From Pyrenochaeta sp. MPI-SDFR-AT-0127 (taxonomy: Eukaryota > Ascomycota > Dothideomycetes > Pleosporales > Cucurbitariaceae): a stretch of 64,000 nucleotides of DNA. Below are positions 12,061 through 23,532 of this stretch, piece by piece (the stretch's first letter is position 1; every line of letters begins with the position of its first letter). Position numbers and translations under genes: made by a program. Location of the stretch: the NCBI GenBank assembly GCA_020747015.1, contig JAGTJM010000011.1, positions 682,001-746,000 on the forward strand. Reading direction: 5' to 3'. Under the pieces are notes generated by a model. It saw nothing but the letters and a program-made list of their open reading frames with translations. It did not search any database and was not told the origin of the DNA.

Positions 12061-12750
12061 ATGACAGGAAACAACTTTGCGCAGTTCCTGGTAGTAGGGC
12101 GTACGTACATCTCCGTCAACATGCACTTCGCCGTCTTGCGCAGCCTTCTCCAATTGCGCAAATCAAGTCTATTAACCACCTACACAGCAACATGTTTCTT
12201 CCTCGGCGTCCTCTTTGCCCAGCTTCCCTACGACTATAATGTTCTCTGGACCGTACCCGCAGACCGCACCTCCTACTTCACTATCCTGGAAGACCATATT
12301 AAGTTTCTCTACGCGTCGCCCCCCATCATCAGCCGCATTCTCAATCTCGTTATCGGCACCGGCCTGCTCGGCTTTCTCATCAAGCTATTCAAGCCCAACC
12401 AAGCCAACATGCTCTTCGACGGCGCGTCTCTTGTCCTCTACATGGCTGGCATCACCGTTTATCTCACAAATATCGTCAAGGGTTTCCGCGTCGTGACAGC
12501 GGGTATCTATGGAGACATTGATAAGGCGGCACCAGGGGAGGTGACACCAGAGGATGCAGGAGATTACATCTCCAGGGAGGATACATTGAGGGTTTTCGCG
12601 GCGAGCAATACGATTCTTGCGCTGGTGCTTGTTGGTGTGTTGGTATTACAGGCTGGGCAGTGGTATGCGAAGCGCGCAGAGGAGAACGAGATTGCAGATT
12701 TCAATCGCAAGGCAGAAGAGAAGAAGAGCGCAGGGAAAAAGAAGCAGTGA
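12061..12750 (+). CDS. shr3: Shr3-type ER chaperone for amino-acid permeases
   Basis: ER membrane chaperone that keeps amino-acid permeases soluble and lets them enter COPII vesicles. Two exons, 12061-12100 and 12188-12750, give 200 residues (yeast Shr3 is 210). The 87-base intron (GTACGT to ACACAG) is a multiple of three with no stop, so the unspliced frame also reads through and would give 229 residues. Splicing restores the family N-terminus, with GPTCFFLGVLFAQLPYDYN at the junction, which is why I prefer it. Four hydrophobic helices lie near residues 5-25, 59-80, 90-110 and 150-171, matching Shr3. The conserved FKPNQANMLFDGASLVLY segment and TNIVKG follow. The tail is charged and ends KKKQ, which fits a KKxx ER-retrieval signal. 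Confidence 0.93.
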   Translation: MTGNNFAQFLVVGRTYISVNMHFAVLRSLLQLRKSSLLTTYTATCFFLGVLFAQLPYDYNVLWTVPADRTSYFTILEDHIKFLYASPPIISRILNLVIGTGLLGFLIKLFKPNQANMLFDGASLVLYMAGITVYLTNIVKGFRVVTAGIYGDIDKAAPGEVTPEDAGDYISREDTLRVFAASNTILALVLVGVLVLQAGQWYAKRAEENEIADFNRKAEEKKSAGKKKQ

Positions 12751-13560
12751 ACCTAGTAGTTCAGCATATTTTGGTGGCCTTGATGGAAAGTGAGTCCGTG
12801 TTCTTCAGTATTTGGACTCCTATGGTTTGAGTAATTCCTTGAAATCTAATATCTTCACTCGTTTATGATGATTAAGAGCAGAGCCTTCCATGCGTAGCTT
12901 TAGCCACTGTCGAGAGAGCCTGGGAGTACGCAGTAGGGAGCTGTATGCCTCTTGTATGCCCTAATCTATGAGTTCTCTATTATCAAAGCTTGTTTTCCTT
13001 GATATTCTCATTTAAGATTCACGTTGCCGTCTTCTGCCCGTTCATCCTCCAATCTGAGAAAATGCCAGGTCCCTAGCGCTGGAATGTTGGGCAACTATTT
13101 CTTCCCATGTCCCCCAGGCGACTCCGTGCTTTGTGGGGAGATTAGGACGCAAGTTCTTCCGAGTGTCTGGCGGCTTATGCATCAGATCGAATCACATGGC
13201 TGGTTATCGCTCTGTTGCATTCCCTTTTTTTTTTGAAAAACTGTTTACGTACTGTCATCGTGCCCGCCTCATCGGGACGACTTCAGAGCAACAACAGTCT
13301 CGACCTCTTACTACCACACTCGTACTCATCCTTTCGGGTCGAACAGGCCGTTGAAATGCAGCTGTACTAGTATCACTGCTTTTAGGTGAGGTTATACCAA
13401 AAAGTACTTGTGTAAAGTGTGTAAACTGATCGAATCTAGGTTTGAGAGTCTCAATCGCCTTATTCGTCGTCTCACTGTGCAAGGCACAAGAGCTGCAAAG
13501 GTTTTTAAGCCTGCAGTCCGATCACGAGAACGAATAATCAACTTTACGTGAACGCTACCA
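12751..13560. other. Intergenic SHR3-RRM gene
   Basis: 810 bases without a recognisable gene or RNA. A homopolymeric run of T occurs near 13225. Confidence 0.45.
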
Positions 13561-14843
13561 ATGCAGCTAGCCAGCGCCGCCTATGCACCCTCAAGCAAAC
13601 GCAGTGCCTCAAAAATGAATCGGCGATCAGCAAACAGTTCGCGTGGGGTGAAGGGTCTTCTGGGTCGGCAACTTATCAACATCACAGATACCTTGACGAA
13701 CAGCAGCCAACGACGTGACGCAGAGTTGGAAAAGCGGAAGACGAGAAAGTTGACAGCTGCGCCGGTCGTTCATGGACTCAGACATGATAGTTCGGCCATC
13801 TTGAAAGCTGCCAATTCGGATAGGAGTGGCTCTGACAACGCCCACCAAGAGTTGAGCCAGTTGCGAATAGGCCTGAAGGACGCTGCTTTCGGTATTACAC
13901 AATCGGATATGAAGACGGCAACTATTACAGGTGCGATATGCCGCACACGTAGCATTGAAGCTGAGGAGATCTATCGTTCCAGGCGAATGTTTGCAGAGCT
14001 CGATGAAAGAGCCTCGCTGCCACCTCCAGTGATTTTCAGCGAGAAATCCGAAACTATGTCTGAAGTCTTCAACCAACAAACGCAGCTTCCTAGTAGGGAA
14101 CCATCCGAAGACAAAGAAGCCTATCTCGAGGCTCTTTGGGGCAGGTTGACGACTGATTTCTCTCCCCTACGTGACTCTTGCGATAATGTAACAAGTGAGA
14201 CTTCTAGACGCAAAGTCATCGGACCAGGGCGCTTTAGTGACTTTACTGTCCAAAGTAAGGTAGATAAGACTTCAGGCGATGGGATTGATCACAGCGGCAA
14301 TTTGTATGCTGTTGCACTTCACCTTGAGACTACAGGTTCTGAATGGGAGCATGTCAGAGGTTGGACAACACATCTTTTCGGAACTAGCTGCGACAGCAAC
14401 GCAGCCCGACAATCCATGAATGGCATAGTGAAGCGAGCAGTAGAAGAGTCGGAGAAAATCGTCCAGGGTACCATGGCTGAAGAGATACATAATCGCGTGG
14501 AGGATCAAGCAAATCTCCGACGCCGCCTGATTGTTTCTAACATCGCCGCTGGTGCAGACGACAACGATATTTTGGGGCTGTTCTCTAAATTTGAACTAGA
14601 AAAGTAAGTGCCTTCTTGTGGCAACTATGCGGCTTTAATTTTCTGCTTCAGTATGCTGACCATTACCAATGCAGTCCTGATATCAGGATCCTAGACGAGC
14701 GAGATCCGATCAATGGCACGCAAATTGCTTATGTCAACATGCAAGAGCGGAAATCTGCCATTGAAGCAAGTTTCATCAATGGACAGGTCTTCGGATTGAA
14801 GGTCAATATCGAGCTTGCTGTCAAGAGGACGGAGCAAACCTAG
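13561..14843 (+). CDS. Unknown protein with C-terminal RRM-like domain
   Basis: I do not recognise a named family. Two exons, 13561-14603 and 14675-14843, joined over a 71-base intron (GTAAGT to TGCAG), give 403 residues. The first 190 residues are basic and Ser/Thr-rich with many Arg and Lys, without obvious structure. The last ~85 residues have the order expected of an RNA-recognition motif: an RNP2-like strand RRLIVSNIAAG, a helix DDNDILGLFSKFEL, then an RNP1-like strand GTQIAYVNMQE, a helix KSAIEASFING, and a final strand LKVNIELAVK. The aromatic residues typical of RNP1 are mostly absent, so RNA binding is uncertain. The splice falls inside the domain and keeps frame, which supports the model. 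An internal ATG at 13615 is an alternative start. Confidence 0.7.
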
Positions 14844-15549
14844 ATCTCACATCATCGAAGGCCAATAAGTGCACAATTTCAGCCAAAGAGGGAAATGTGG
14901 ATTGTTCATTATTCGCAAATCTCAAAATCCCAGAACTGTTGTAGTGCAGCTCTCTTGGGTTCGAGGGCAAAGTTGTCAAAAGTGGGTAGAGATTCGAATG
15001 TATTGAGTACAGGTCCAAGACGTGTGCCTTCGACAAGGTTGCGGCCTCTATTCCGTAGATTTGATAGCTAGCGCAAACAAATCATGACGAAGTACAAGAT
15101 TGCCTTATCGCAGTGAATCCAGAAGTATGTGATAGGTAGATATTGGTAACTTATGATGTTGGCACCTCCATTTGTTCAGATCAGGCGAACCTCGGGATGC
15201 CTACTACTGTGCACAAGCACTTTCGCATGAGACTGGAGAATATCCTCCCATAGAGACTGTGCATTCAAGTTCAAGATTTGTTTCACAAAAGACTTGTTTC
15301 GCTTGGTAGCTTAAGATCACTATGCGCGACTGTACACTGTCGGCGCCAGCATTGTGCGCAGGTGTGACCATGCTTGGCGGCGATCGGGACCGCCCGTATC
15401 AAGCTGGACTCCATCGTTTGCCGTCCCCCACTCTAGCAGACATCAATCGTACCTGCGGTCAAATGGGATCTTGCCAAACCCCTCTTACTTTCTCTTCTCC
15501 CTTTGACGATTACGGATGAGCAAGCTCGAATTGGAGTCGACTCAATACA
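14844..15549. other. Intergenic, no gene seen
   Basis: About 700 bases with only short frames; it should include the promoter of the molybdenum-cofactor sulfurase gene. Confidence 0.45.
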
Positions 15550-18083
15550 ATGGAAGAAGCAGTCCGCATCAAATACAACAATGCAGTCGAAGAGCTTCGC
15601 GCTAGGGAATATCCCATGCTCCAAGGTAGGCTCCTACTTGTGACTCTTGTGACACTTATTGATTTGGGCCAGACATAACCTATCTCGACCATGCCGGGAC
15701 TACCCTTTACGCAAAATCGCTGATTGAGCGCTTCTCCACTGATATGATTTCGAACCTATACGGCAATCCGCACTCCGCCTCTAACGCCTCTCAACTCACA
15801 GCACGACGAATCGAAGACGTTCGATTTCGGCTTTTGAACATGTTCAATGCAGACCCGCAGGAGTTCGACGTGGTATTCGTCGCGAACGCCACTGCCGGCA
15901 TAAAACTGGTCATGGATGCGTTCCGAGACCAAAAAGGAGGATTCTGGTATGGATACCATCGAGACGCGCATACGAGTCTGATTGGAGTACGCGAGGCAGC
16001 TGTAGAGCACGAATGCTTTGCATCCGATGCGGACGTTAACGATTGGATCGATCATCGAGGTGGTGAAATTGACATGGCAAAGTTATTTGCGTACCCGGCG
16101 CAATCGAACATGAGTGGACGTCGCCTACCTCTGGATTGGTCACACCGTATTCGTAATAGCGGGCAGAAAGCTGTGTACACCTTACTGGACGCCGCTGCCT
16201 ATGTCTCAACCTCGCCGCTTGATCTTGGGAGCGCTGAGGACGCGCCCGACTTCACTGTGTTAAGCCTTTACAAGATGTTTGGGTTCCCGGACCTCGGAGC
16301 TTTGATAATCAGGCAAGCATCAGCATCGGTGTTCGACAAGCGCCGTTACTTTGGTGGTGGCACTGTTGAAATGGTTGTATGCCTCAAAGAGCAATGGCAT
16401 GCGAAGAAAGCGGACTCGTTGCATGAACGCCTCGAGGATGGCACTCTACCAATACATAGCATTATGGCGCTTGACAGCGCTATGAACATCCATGGAGAAC
16501 TGTATACTTCGCTGGAACAGGTATCAAAGCACACTACCTATCTTGCGAAAGATTTGTATGCGGGCCTCTTAGCATTGCGACATGGGAACAACAGAAGCGT
16601 GTGCCAAATTTACAAAGATCCGATCTCGCAATATGGCGAGCCTACCACGCAAGGACCAATTGTTGCTTTCAACCTTCAAAACCAATACGGTGGCTGGGTC
16701 AGCAACGCGGAGGTGGAGAAGTTGGCCGCAATCAAGAATTTTCAGCTCCGAACGGGAGGACTCTGTAACCCTGGTGGCGTTGCATCGTCGTTGGGACTAG
16801 AACCATGGGAGATGCGAGAAAACTTCTCTGCTGGCCAAAGGTGCGGTAATGATAACGATGTTATCCGTGGGAAACCTACCGGAATGATACGTGTCAGCCT
16901 TGGAGCGATGAGCACACTGAAAGATGTGCACTCATTCGTCGCGTTTGTGCGCGAATTTTTCGTCCAAGAAAGCCTGACGCCCTACACGCTGCCAGTAAGG
17001 TCGCTCTATCTCAAGCCTCCAACGGGCACGAGCCTGCACGTGGAAAGCCTGTCCGTCTATCCCATTAAAAGCTGTGCGGGGTTCAGCGTGCCGCCCGGAA
17101 GAGCCTGGGAGGTGCGGCCAGAGGGCCTTGCGTGGGATCGTGAATGGTGTCTTATCCATCAAGGCACGGGAGTAGCATTAAGCCAAAAGCGCTACCCAAA
17201 GATGGCTCTCATTCGCCCTAGCATCGATTTTGCTGCGGGACTACTCCGTGTCAATTTAGTGGGTGCATTGCAAGATACAACTAGTATTCACGAGGTCACT
17301 GTGCCTCTATCGGCAGATCCACGTGTGTTCATGGACGAAGCTGTGTACAAGAATTCAAATGCAAGGGTGTGCGGAGACTCTGTCAGCGCCAAAACGTACG
17401 TGTCAAAGGAGATATCATCGTTCTTCACGCAAGCCCTCGGCGTGGCTTGCCATTTAGCCCGCCTTCCTGCCCTGGACGGCGGGAATGGCTCTTCTAGACA
17501 CTCAAAGGCGCATCTTCAGAAATACCAGACGTCTGGCGTCATGCGGATGCCCGGCGCTTTCCCGGATACAGTACCTATCAGGCCCGGCGCGTGTGTTTCA
17601 AGGCCAATATTACTGTCAAATGAGAGTCCCATTCTAACTATTTCGCGCTCGAGCCTCAATCGGCTTAATGAATTGATCAAAGCAGAGGGCGGCAAGGCAG
17701 CGCAAGCAGAGGTATTCAGAGCCAACATTGTGGTTGCAGAGAACCCAGACTACCCGCCTGGGTTTGAGAAGCCATATGCAGAAGACGACTGGCGCTATCT
17801 CCAGATTGGCCAACAGTATTTTGAGATGCTGGGAGCGTGTCGACGATGCCAGATGGTTTGCATTGATCAACAAAGCGCCGAAAAGAACCAGGAACCATTT
17901 GTCACGCTTTCCAAAACGCGTCGTTTTGATGGTCGAGTTTACTTTGGAGAGCATACCTGCCACCTGCCCATGGACGATGCATTTTCGCCTTTGGAACAAA
18001 ACCCTACCATTATGGTCGGCGATGCCGTTCACTCGTTTGGGCCTGATGGGGTTGATCCAAACCGCCATGTGCACACTGGCTGA
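15550..18083 (+). CDS. hxB: Molybdenum cofactor sulfurase (HxB/MOCOS)
   Basis: PLP-dependent enzyme that converts the dioxo molybdenum cofactor to the sulfido form needed by xanthine dehydrogenase (purine hydroxylase); it takes sulfur from L-cysteine. Two exons, 15550-15625 and 15673-18083, over a 47-base intron, give 828 residues, close to the length of Aspergillus HxB. The aminotransferase-V (NifS-like) half begins ITYLDHAGTTLYAKSLIE and contains the PLP-binding lysine in VLSLYKMFGFPDLG (Lys226). The conserved persulfide cysteine is in RTGGLCNPGGVAS (Cys390). A MOSC N-terminal barrel starts near VESLSVYPIKSCAGFSVP, and the C-terminal MOSC domain includes FRANIVV and the MLGACRRCQMVCIDQ segment. 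No missing key residue was seen. In Aspergillus the gene serves purine catabolism; the neighbours here do not. Confidence 0.96.
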
Positions 18084-19167
18084 CTATCAAAAAGCCCTTG
18101 CGGGATGGAGGTGTCGCGGCACAAGTAACTTTAGTTAGCTCTTTGTTCTCTGGGGAAACAAAAGCTACCGTGCGGTAAGCCTGATACCACACGCTTGAGA
18201 CTGATTTCGCGCGTGGCTTCAGCTTGCATGTTACAGTGGGCTTCGATTGGTCCATTGAGAGCGCGCCGCAACAGCGGGCCTTGAACGGGGAGGCTATACC
18301 ATGGTGAAGTAGGGGGCCTCATCTGGCTGGGTGGGAGGACGACGTTTAGGCGCTGGTGATTGGTGTTTCATAGGAGAGAGTTTCCAGGTGCTTTTGGCCT
18401 GTGAGGATCATCTGAGCGACCAATGCTCCGCACGGCCCGTGTATCAACAGGGGCCGCAGGCGGTAGAGGCCTGGTATGACATGGAAGCGCGCGACAGTTG
18501 GAAGCAAGCATCAAGCATAGAGAAGAAGACCAGCGGTTGCAAGCAAGACATAAAATGGACTATGACTCCCACAGGCTGCAACACGCTACTTTGCTTCTTG
18601 TTCGTTCTTTGCCGGTGCAGCAGACCCTCTCTCGATTCTATTTGCAGCAAACTTGTCCTCTCCCCGAAAGCCTTTTAGACGCCAACGCCTCATCAGCTCG
18701 TTTCAGGTTTTGGTCGTTCGCTCCAGATATACAGGCTGACCAGGTTGCCACGTTCGCCCGGGTCGCAGCAGTACGAGCCTCCTGTTCCTCGCTGGCTCGT
18801 GTTTGCACTTGCAGCCTCCGGCAAATCAAAGGCGACATCACACTTGGAGGAGGCTAGCTGGCGAATCTGCTCTCGCATGCAAGCGCCGTCACGTTGCCTG
18901 CCAGCCAATCACGTCCGGTCAGACCATCGACGCCTGCACTGCACCTGTAACCGCCAGCATATTTTTAGCAGAATCGTCCAGACGCATCCGCATCAACCAA
19001 GCTAGTCGGAGTTGGTGCAATAAACACAGACGCTTCCCCAGCGCCAACAGTACCTGCCTCGCTCTCTCTACCTTTCCACTTGACTGTGGAAGAAGGCACA
19101 GCGCAGCCAGCCCTCGCCCGTCATTCTCTCGACACACAACGGACACCCGAGTCTCTGCTCCTCCACC
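18084..19167. other. Intergenic / long leader
   Basis: Over 1 kb without a recognisable gene. The pyrimidine-rich part nearest 19167 may be the leader of the next gene. Confidence 0.4.
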
Positions 19168-19902
19168 ATGGCCGCTACCGATTCCAAGCCAGTCCTGGCC
19201 ACGCTCAAGACACCTTTGTCTGCAACTTATCCCTCCGAGTTGAGGTCGCCAATGCTTCACTCGGCAACAACGCCAATCTTTGCAAACATCAAGCGGGAAG
19301 ATGACCTCAAGACCCCAATCACTCCACCAACTGCCTATCTGGAATTCCTCAAGACCCTGTCTCCCGTCCTTACGAGCCCAATGTCCACTGGCACTAGCTC
19401 CAGGTTCGTCTTTGAAGGTAGCCGTCCAGTGTCAGTCACGTCGTCGGCATCCAGCACTTCCTTCACCTCCACATCCGCTCCCGTCGACAAGGACTCGCCA
19501 GCAACATCAAGATCAAGCAGTTGCAGTCGATGCGACCAGTCCAAGGAGGACCCACCAATGTCGGCACCTCCGACAAAGTTACAAATGGTCACCATTCCAC
19601 CACCATCACCCTTCATCAGGCCACAATCAGCGCGGACACCCCGTCTGTACATTCCACAATCGCCTTATTCCCCAGCTGGTGTGCGATCGCCGGCAAGCGC
19701 AAAGTCGATTCAGTCACCCTTCTCAGCTGCTTCGCCAAAGACCTGGGATCTGGAGAAGAAGCCCGCCCGATCAAGGCGCGTAAGCGTACGTGAAGTTGTT
19801 ACCAGGACTGTGACCTACAGCCATACACCTGTCGACGCAAAAGCGCCACAGTTCCCGCAAATCGACCCCGCACCGCGCGGAAAGAGGCGAAAGATTGAAT
19901 AA
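19168..19902 (+). CDS. Unknown Ser/Thr/Pro-rich protein, 244 residues
   Basis: Single-exon frame with a good start context (CACCATGG). I do not recognise a domain. The composition is strongly Ser/Thr/Pro-rich with many SP and TP dipeptides, including ITPPTAYLEFLKTLSPVL near residues 50-68, which looks like a conserved short helix, and TIPPPSPFIRP further on. The C-terminus is basic with RSRRVSVREVVTRTVTYSH and ends GKRRKIE, a plausible nuclear localisation signal. I infer an intrinsically disordered, possibly nuclear, phosphoprotein. The length of the open frame and its codon pattern support a real gene; function is not inferable from sequence alone. Confidence 0.72.
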   Translation: MAATDSKPVLATLKTPLSATYPSELRSPMLHSATTPIFANIKREDDLKTPITPPTAYLEFLKTLSPVLTSPMSTGTSSRFVFEGSRPVSVTSSASSTSFTSTSAPVDKDSPATSRSSSCSRCDQSKEDPPMSAPPTKLQMVTIPPPSPFIRPQSARTPRLYIPQSPYSPAGVRSPASAKSIQSPFSAASPKTWDLEKKPARSRRVSVREVVTRTVTYSHTPVDAKAPQFPQIDPAPRGKRRKIE

Positions 19903-22404
19903 AGGCGCTCCATTGTTACGCAACCCTCCCACCTTGGGATGCCTCAAAGCATGGGCGGTTACGCAACCGCTGCGTATCATCTCATGAACCCTTGACAGAC
20001 TTCTCCTGGCGCCCTAGTCACAGCGCTTAATCCTGATTGCCTCGCCATCTACCATTCCGTTCTCATTCTCATCATATATCTTTCACCTGCACCAGCTACC
20101 CGGCCTATCAACTAATTTTCGGGTCCCGGCGATCCGATCGCATCATCCTTTAACCAACTACTTTTCGTCTTGGTCGCACGCGTATCTAGGGCGTTGCGTC
20201 TTACTACAGCCACCACTATTTCTTATGTTTACTAGCCATTATTAGAGGAACGACTTATGGATCTGTTGTTTTCTCACGACCTCAGTTGTTCGCTCATGAA
20301 ATACCTGTCTACGGTGCGGAAAATTCTCGGGTGTTGGGGGATATCATTTCTATCGCGAATACCTTGTCGGCTGTGCGCCGGCGCTTGTGGGTGCGTCATT
20401 GGTTATGGAAAGAGATTACTTTCTCTTTGTTTTCTTGGATGGGAGATGAAGTGCATGCAAGAGACATGCACGTGTCCGTGTGCGCTGGCCAGTAGATCGT
20501 GCATTGCATGTATTGGGCTGGCGGTAAAAAGAGCCCTGCAAGAGAGCTAGCGAGGCTAGTTGAGTGGTTCACATTGACCGCTCCAGTCAGATACGAAGAG
20601 AAATCAAACATATGATAATTGCTCAGACATCTTACACGTTCGTCTAGAAGTGGACGGGAAGAAGCATTCTCCTTGCATGCCTTGTTGCTCTCAAGAGCAG
20701 CTGCCAGTACAAGTCCCTAGCGATGATCCTGTTTGCACAACAGCCTCCTCGACACGAGCCTGCAGCAACATGTGACTGCAACCAATGCCGCATCAAGTAG
20801 GCAGATCCCCCAGATAATGCCTCTTAATCTACACGCGCATGTCCAGCCAATCCCAAAGGCGTGCATGCCAACCATCTCCATCCGATTCTGCACCTGGCCA
20901 CCTCGGCTCCCACTCCCCCTTCCACCCCACCTTCTTACTCGTTCAAATCAAGCCTCTCCTCATACAGCATTTCACCTCACCGATCACTTGACAGCCATAA
21001 CGCGCCGGCGTGGGAACAAGGCTCATCCCAACGCTCTGTTACCTTCCCGTCTATAGCCTGACCAATGGCGATGCTGAGCCGGGTAGCGCACAGGGATGCT
21101 GACTCTGGCGGGCGCCTAACCAAAATCCCGGATCCGCGAGGCGCTAGCGATATAGACAGACGGCGCTTGCTTGCGGGATAGGCAAAGGGCCGCCATGTGG
21201 AGTTGGGCAAATTGTTGGCTGCAAAGCGCTCGAACAGCCATCCCGTGGAATAAAGCTCGCAGGCCTACCTTCAAGCATGAATAGTTACATCGCATTTGAA
21301 TGCTAAACGGTCTTGTAGGCTCTCACCACGCGAGATTCGGCTACTACTGCTTGTCTTTCGGCCACCGTTTGATTCTCAGCGGAGCAGAACGGCGCTCCCA
21401 TCAAAGTTTGACGCTTGTGGCGTCACATGTCTTACCCTGGTCTCCAGTTTCCATGGGTGCCTGACCAAACCAATCATACCACAGAGGAGCATTATTGCGG
21501 TGCCACTGAGCCGTCATGCTTCATGGAGTTGCTAACCTGGATGGGAGAACGCTGGAGCTGGAGTTTATTTCCTGTGCCTCGTGTTGTGCCGTTGAGAGAG
21601 AGTAGGCAGGTGTGCAAGCTTTGAAGGCTAGTAAGCGGACGATCTCGTTTAGATAGGTCCATTTGTGCAAGACGGAGGGGGCGGTGAGACGGCAGGGCGT
21701 GAGTGTGCGTCTTGCGCAATAAGCAAAGCTTTGAGAAGAGATCATGGATACTCATCGATCGAGGATCGAAGAACTTAGAGATGGAGCTTACATCCATGCT
21801 TGACGCTGCCCTAATGAAATTGTGCAAAGATCCATCGTCCCTACATCTAAGTTGGGATCAATGCAACTTCAATGGCCTTGCAGTATCCAAATTGGAAGTA
21901 TGCAAACGGCTCCAATACTATGAGTAAACTAAAGCAAAGCAACATCATCACTTTGTGCATACGATCTTCATCGCCACCCTGCATTGGACTGCAGGCATCA
22001 TTTCCTTCTGACCAGCGTTCGACTACAAAGCTGCCTCGTCTGCCTTGCCCCTGCTCGCCGGTGGAAGCGTGTTCTACGCTACCTCAAGGTGGAGAGAATT
22101 ACGGCGATCTGAAACCTGCAGGATCTTGACCGCTTCCTTATGAGGGTCGCTGAACTCTTGTCCCTTTACGGAGCAGACCCCCCGTGAGAGAAAAATATAG
22201 TTCCAGACTACCGTCGTGCCTTAGCTTGTCCTTAAATGCCTACAATCACTTCATCGTGCAAATGCGTTCAAATAATCTGCGAGGAACAGCGGCACCTGGC
22301 TTTTTAGTTATCTGTCATCGTCAATTGACTTTCAACTCAAGAGGTCTTCGAAGATGGGGCACCCTTTGTTCTGCTGAATTTCGGTAGTATCGTTGGCCGG
22401 GTTT
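19903..22404. other. Gene-poor region
   Basis: About 2.5 kb with only short, mutually overlapping frames on both strands and no conserved domain. No terminal repeats, transposase or reverse transcriptase signature was seen. Confidence 0.45.
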
Positions 22405-23217
22405 TTACTCATCAACAACGGTATTGTCCAGTTTGTCTTGAAGCCGAGTCAACAACGTTTCCAGAGGATACAAGACTACAGTATTAGACTTGATCACCTC
22501 TTTGCACAAGCGTTCAAATTCCTGCTAGTGACGCATGTCACTTTTTCGTACTTGGCATGATTAGGGATGAGTTGTGACAGATCCTACCCAAGCTATACCA
22601 TTGAAAAGTTTTCAGTAATTGTCATGAAGGCCCCATTAGATGCCCACGACTACCGAGAACCCGTAAACCAAATATTCCTCGAAATGCTGGTATGCAGCAG
22701 CATATATGCTGCAGGCTTGTCCTTTTTCGAAGAGGGCCAATAATTGAAAAAATATCATTGTTGCAATTCCGTCTCAAAAACCCTCAAGTGAAACTTCATT
22801 CTTGATAGCTACACACACTTCAACCGGGCTGTAGCCTTTGATGATTTGAGCTTTTTCCAGTAGCTTTATCTTCGATTGGTCATTAAGACGCAGTTTCAGG
22901 TATACCTAGTGCACATTCCATCGCGTCTTTCCTACCCTGTGTTACTCAGCGGACCAATAAAGACGGTAACATTTTGCAAAATATGAATCTAACCAGGGTC
23001 CGTAATCTAAACCAAGATCACTACGTTGGTGGGGCCCGTTCTCGTAGAGCAGTATGACTTCGCGAACAATATCGCGGATCCAATTCAACCTCTCTGGGTA
23101 GAAGAATGTGGAGTGACACGAACCACGAGGAAATGCCATGCGGAAGTGGAAATGCTCAAAAAGGTCAGATTGAATATAGTAGCCCTGAGCACAGTTGCAG
23201 CCAGCGGTTGTCCACAT
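22405..23217 (-). pseudogene. Possible decayed or undescribed multi-exon gene
   Basis: Three separated minus-strand segments read as protein-like but I could not join them into one clean model. Segment A (23217-22942) reads 91 codons and includes SCHSTFFYPERLNWIRDIV and LGLDYGPWLDSYFAKCYRLY. Segment B (22905-22783, 41 codons) includes LEKAQIIKGYSPVEVCVAIK and starts exactly after a CTAG whose in-frame codon is a stop. Segment C (22521-22405) reads 38 residues to a TAA, includes CKEVIKSNTVVLYPLETLL, and also starts just after a TAGCAG acceptor-like site. Candidate donors do not match phases between A and B. Either the gene is broken, or the introns are unusual, or these are chance frames. No family was recognised. 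Confidence 0.3.
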
Positions 23218-23532
23218 ATGAAAGGCTAGTAAGAGAAAATTGCAGTATTATCTGGCGAGCTCTTTGATTTTTGCTACTCATTCTGGAATGAGCCTTATCA
23301 ATATCCTCACAAATAGAAAGCACTCTAGAACGGTGAGCGTGGATGCATGTGTATATACCAAGGGCGCTCGATTCGAAGACAAGAGTGCTTTCCTTTACCA
23401 GGACTGATTAACGAGAGACTCTGGGAAGGATTTGCCATTGAGGTGTGATTACTAACAAAATCTACATAGTGCGCTTAGTATCGATGTCAGAATTGATGAG
23501 TGAACAATGGATCCGTGTTACTGGGTGGCTTT

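Noticed and set aside
20257..21927. Several 70-110-codon frames in the gene-poor region
   Set aside because: Short, on both strands, without domain, splice logic or conserved start; treated as chance.
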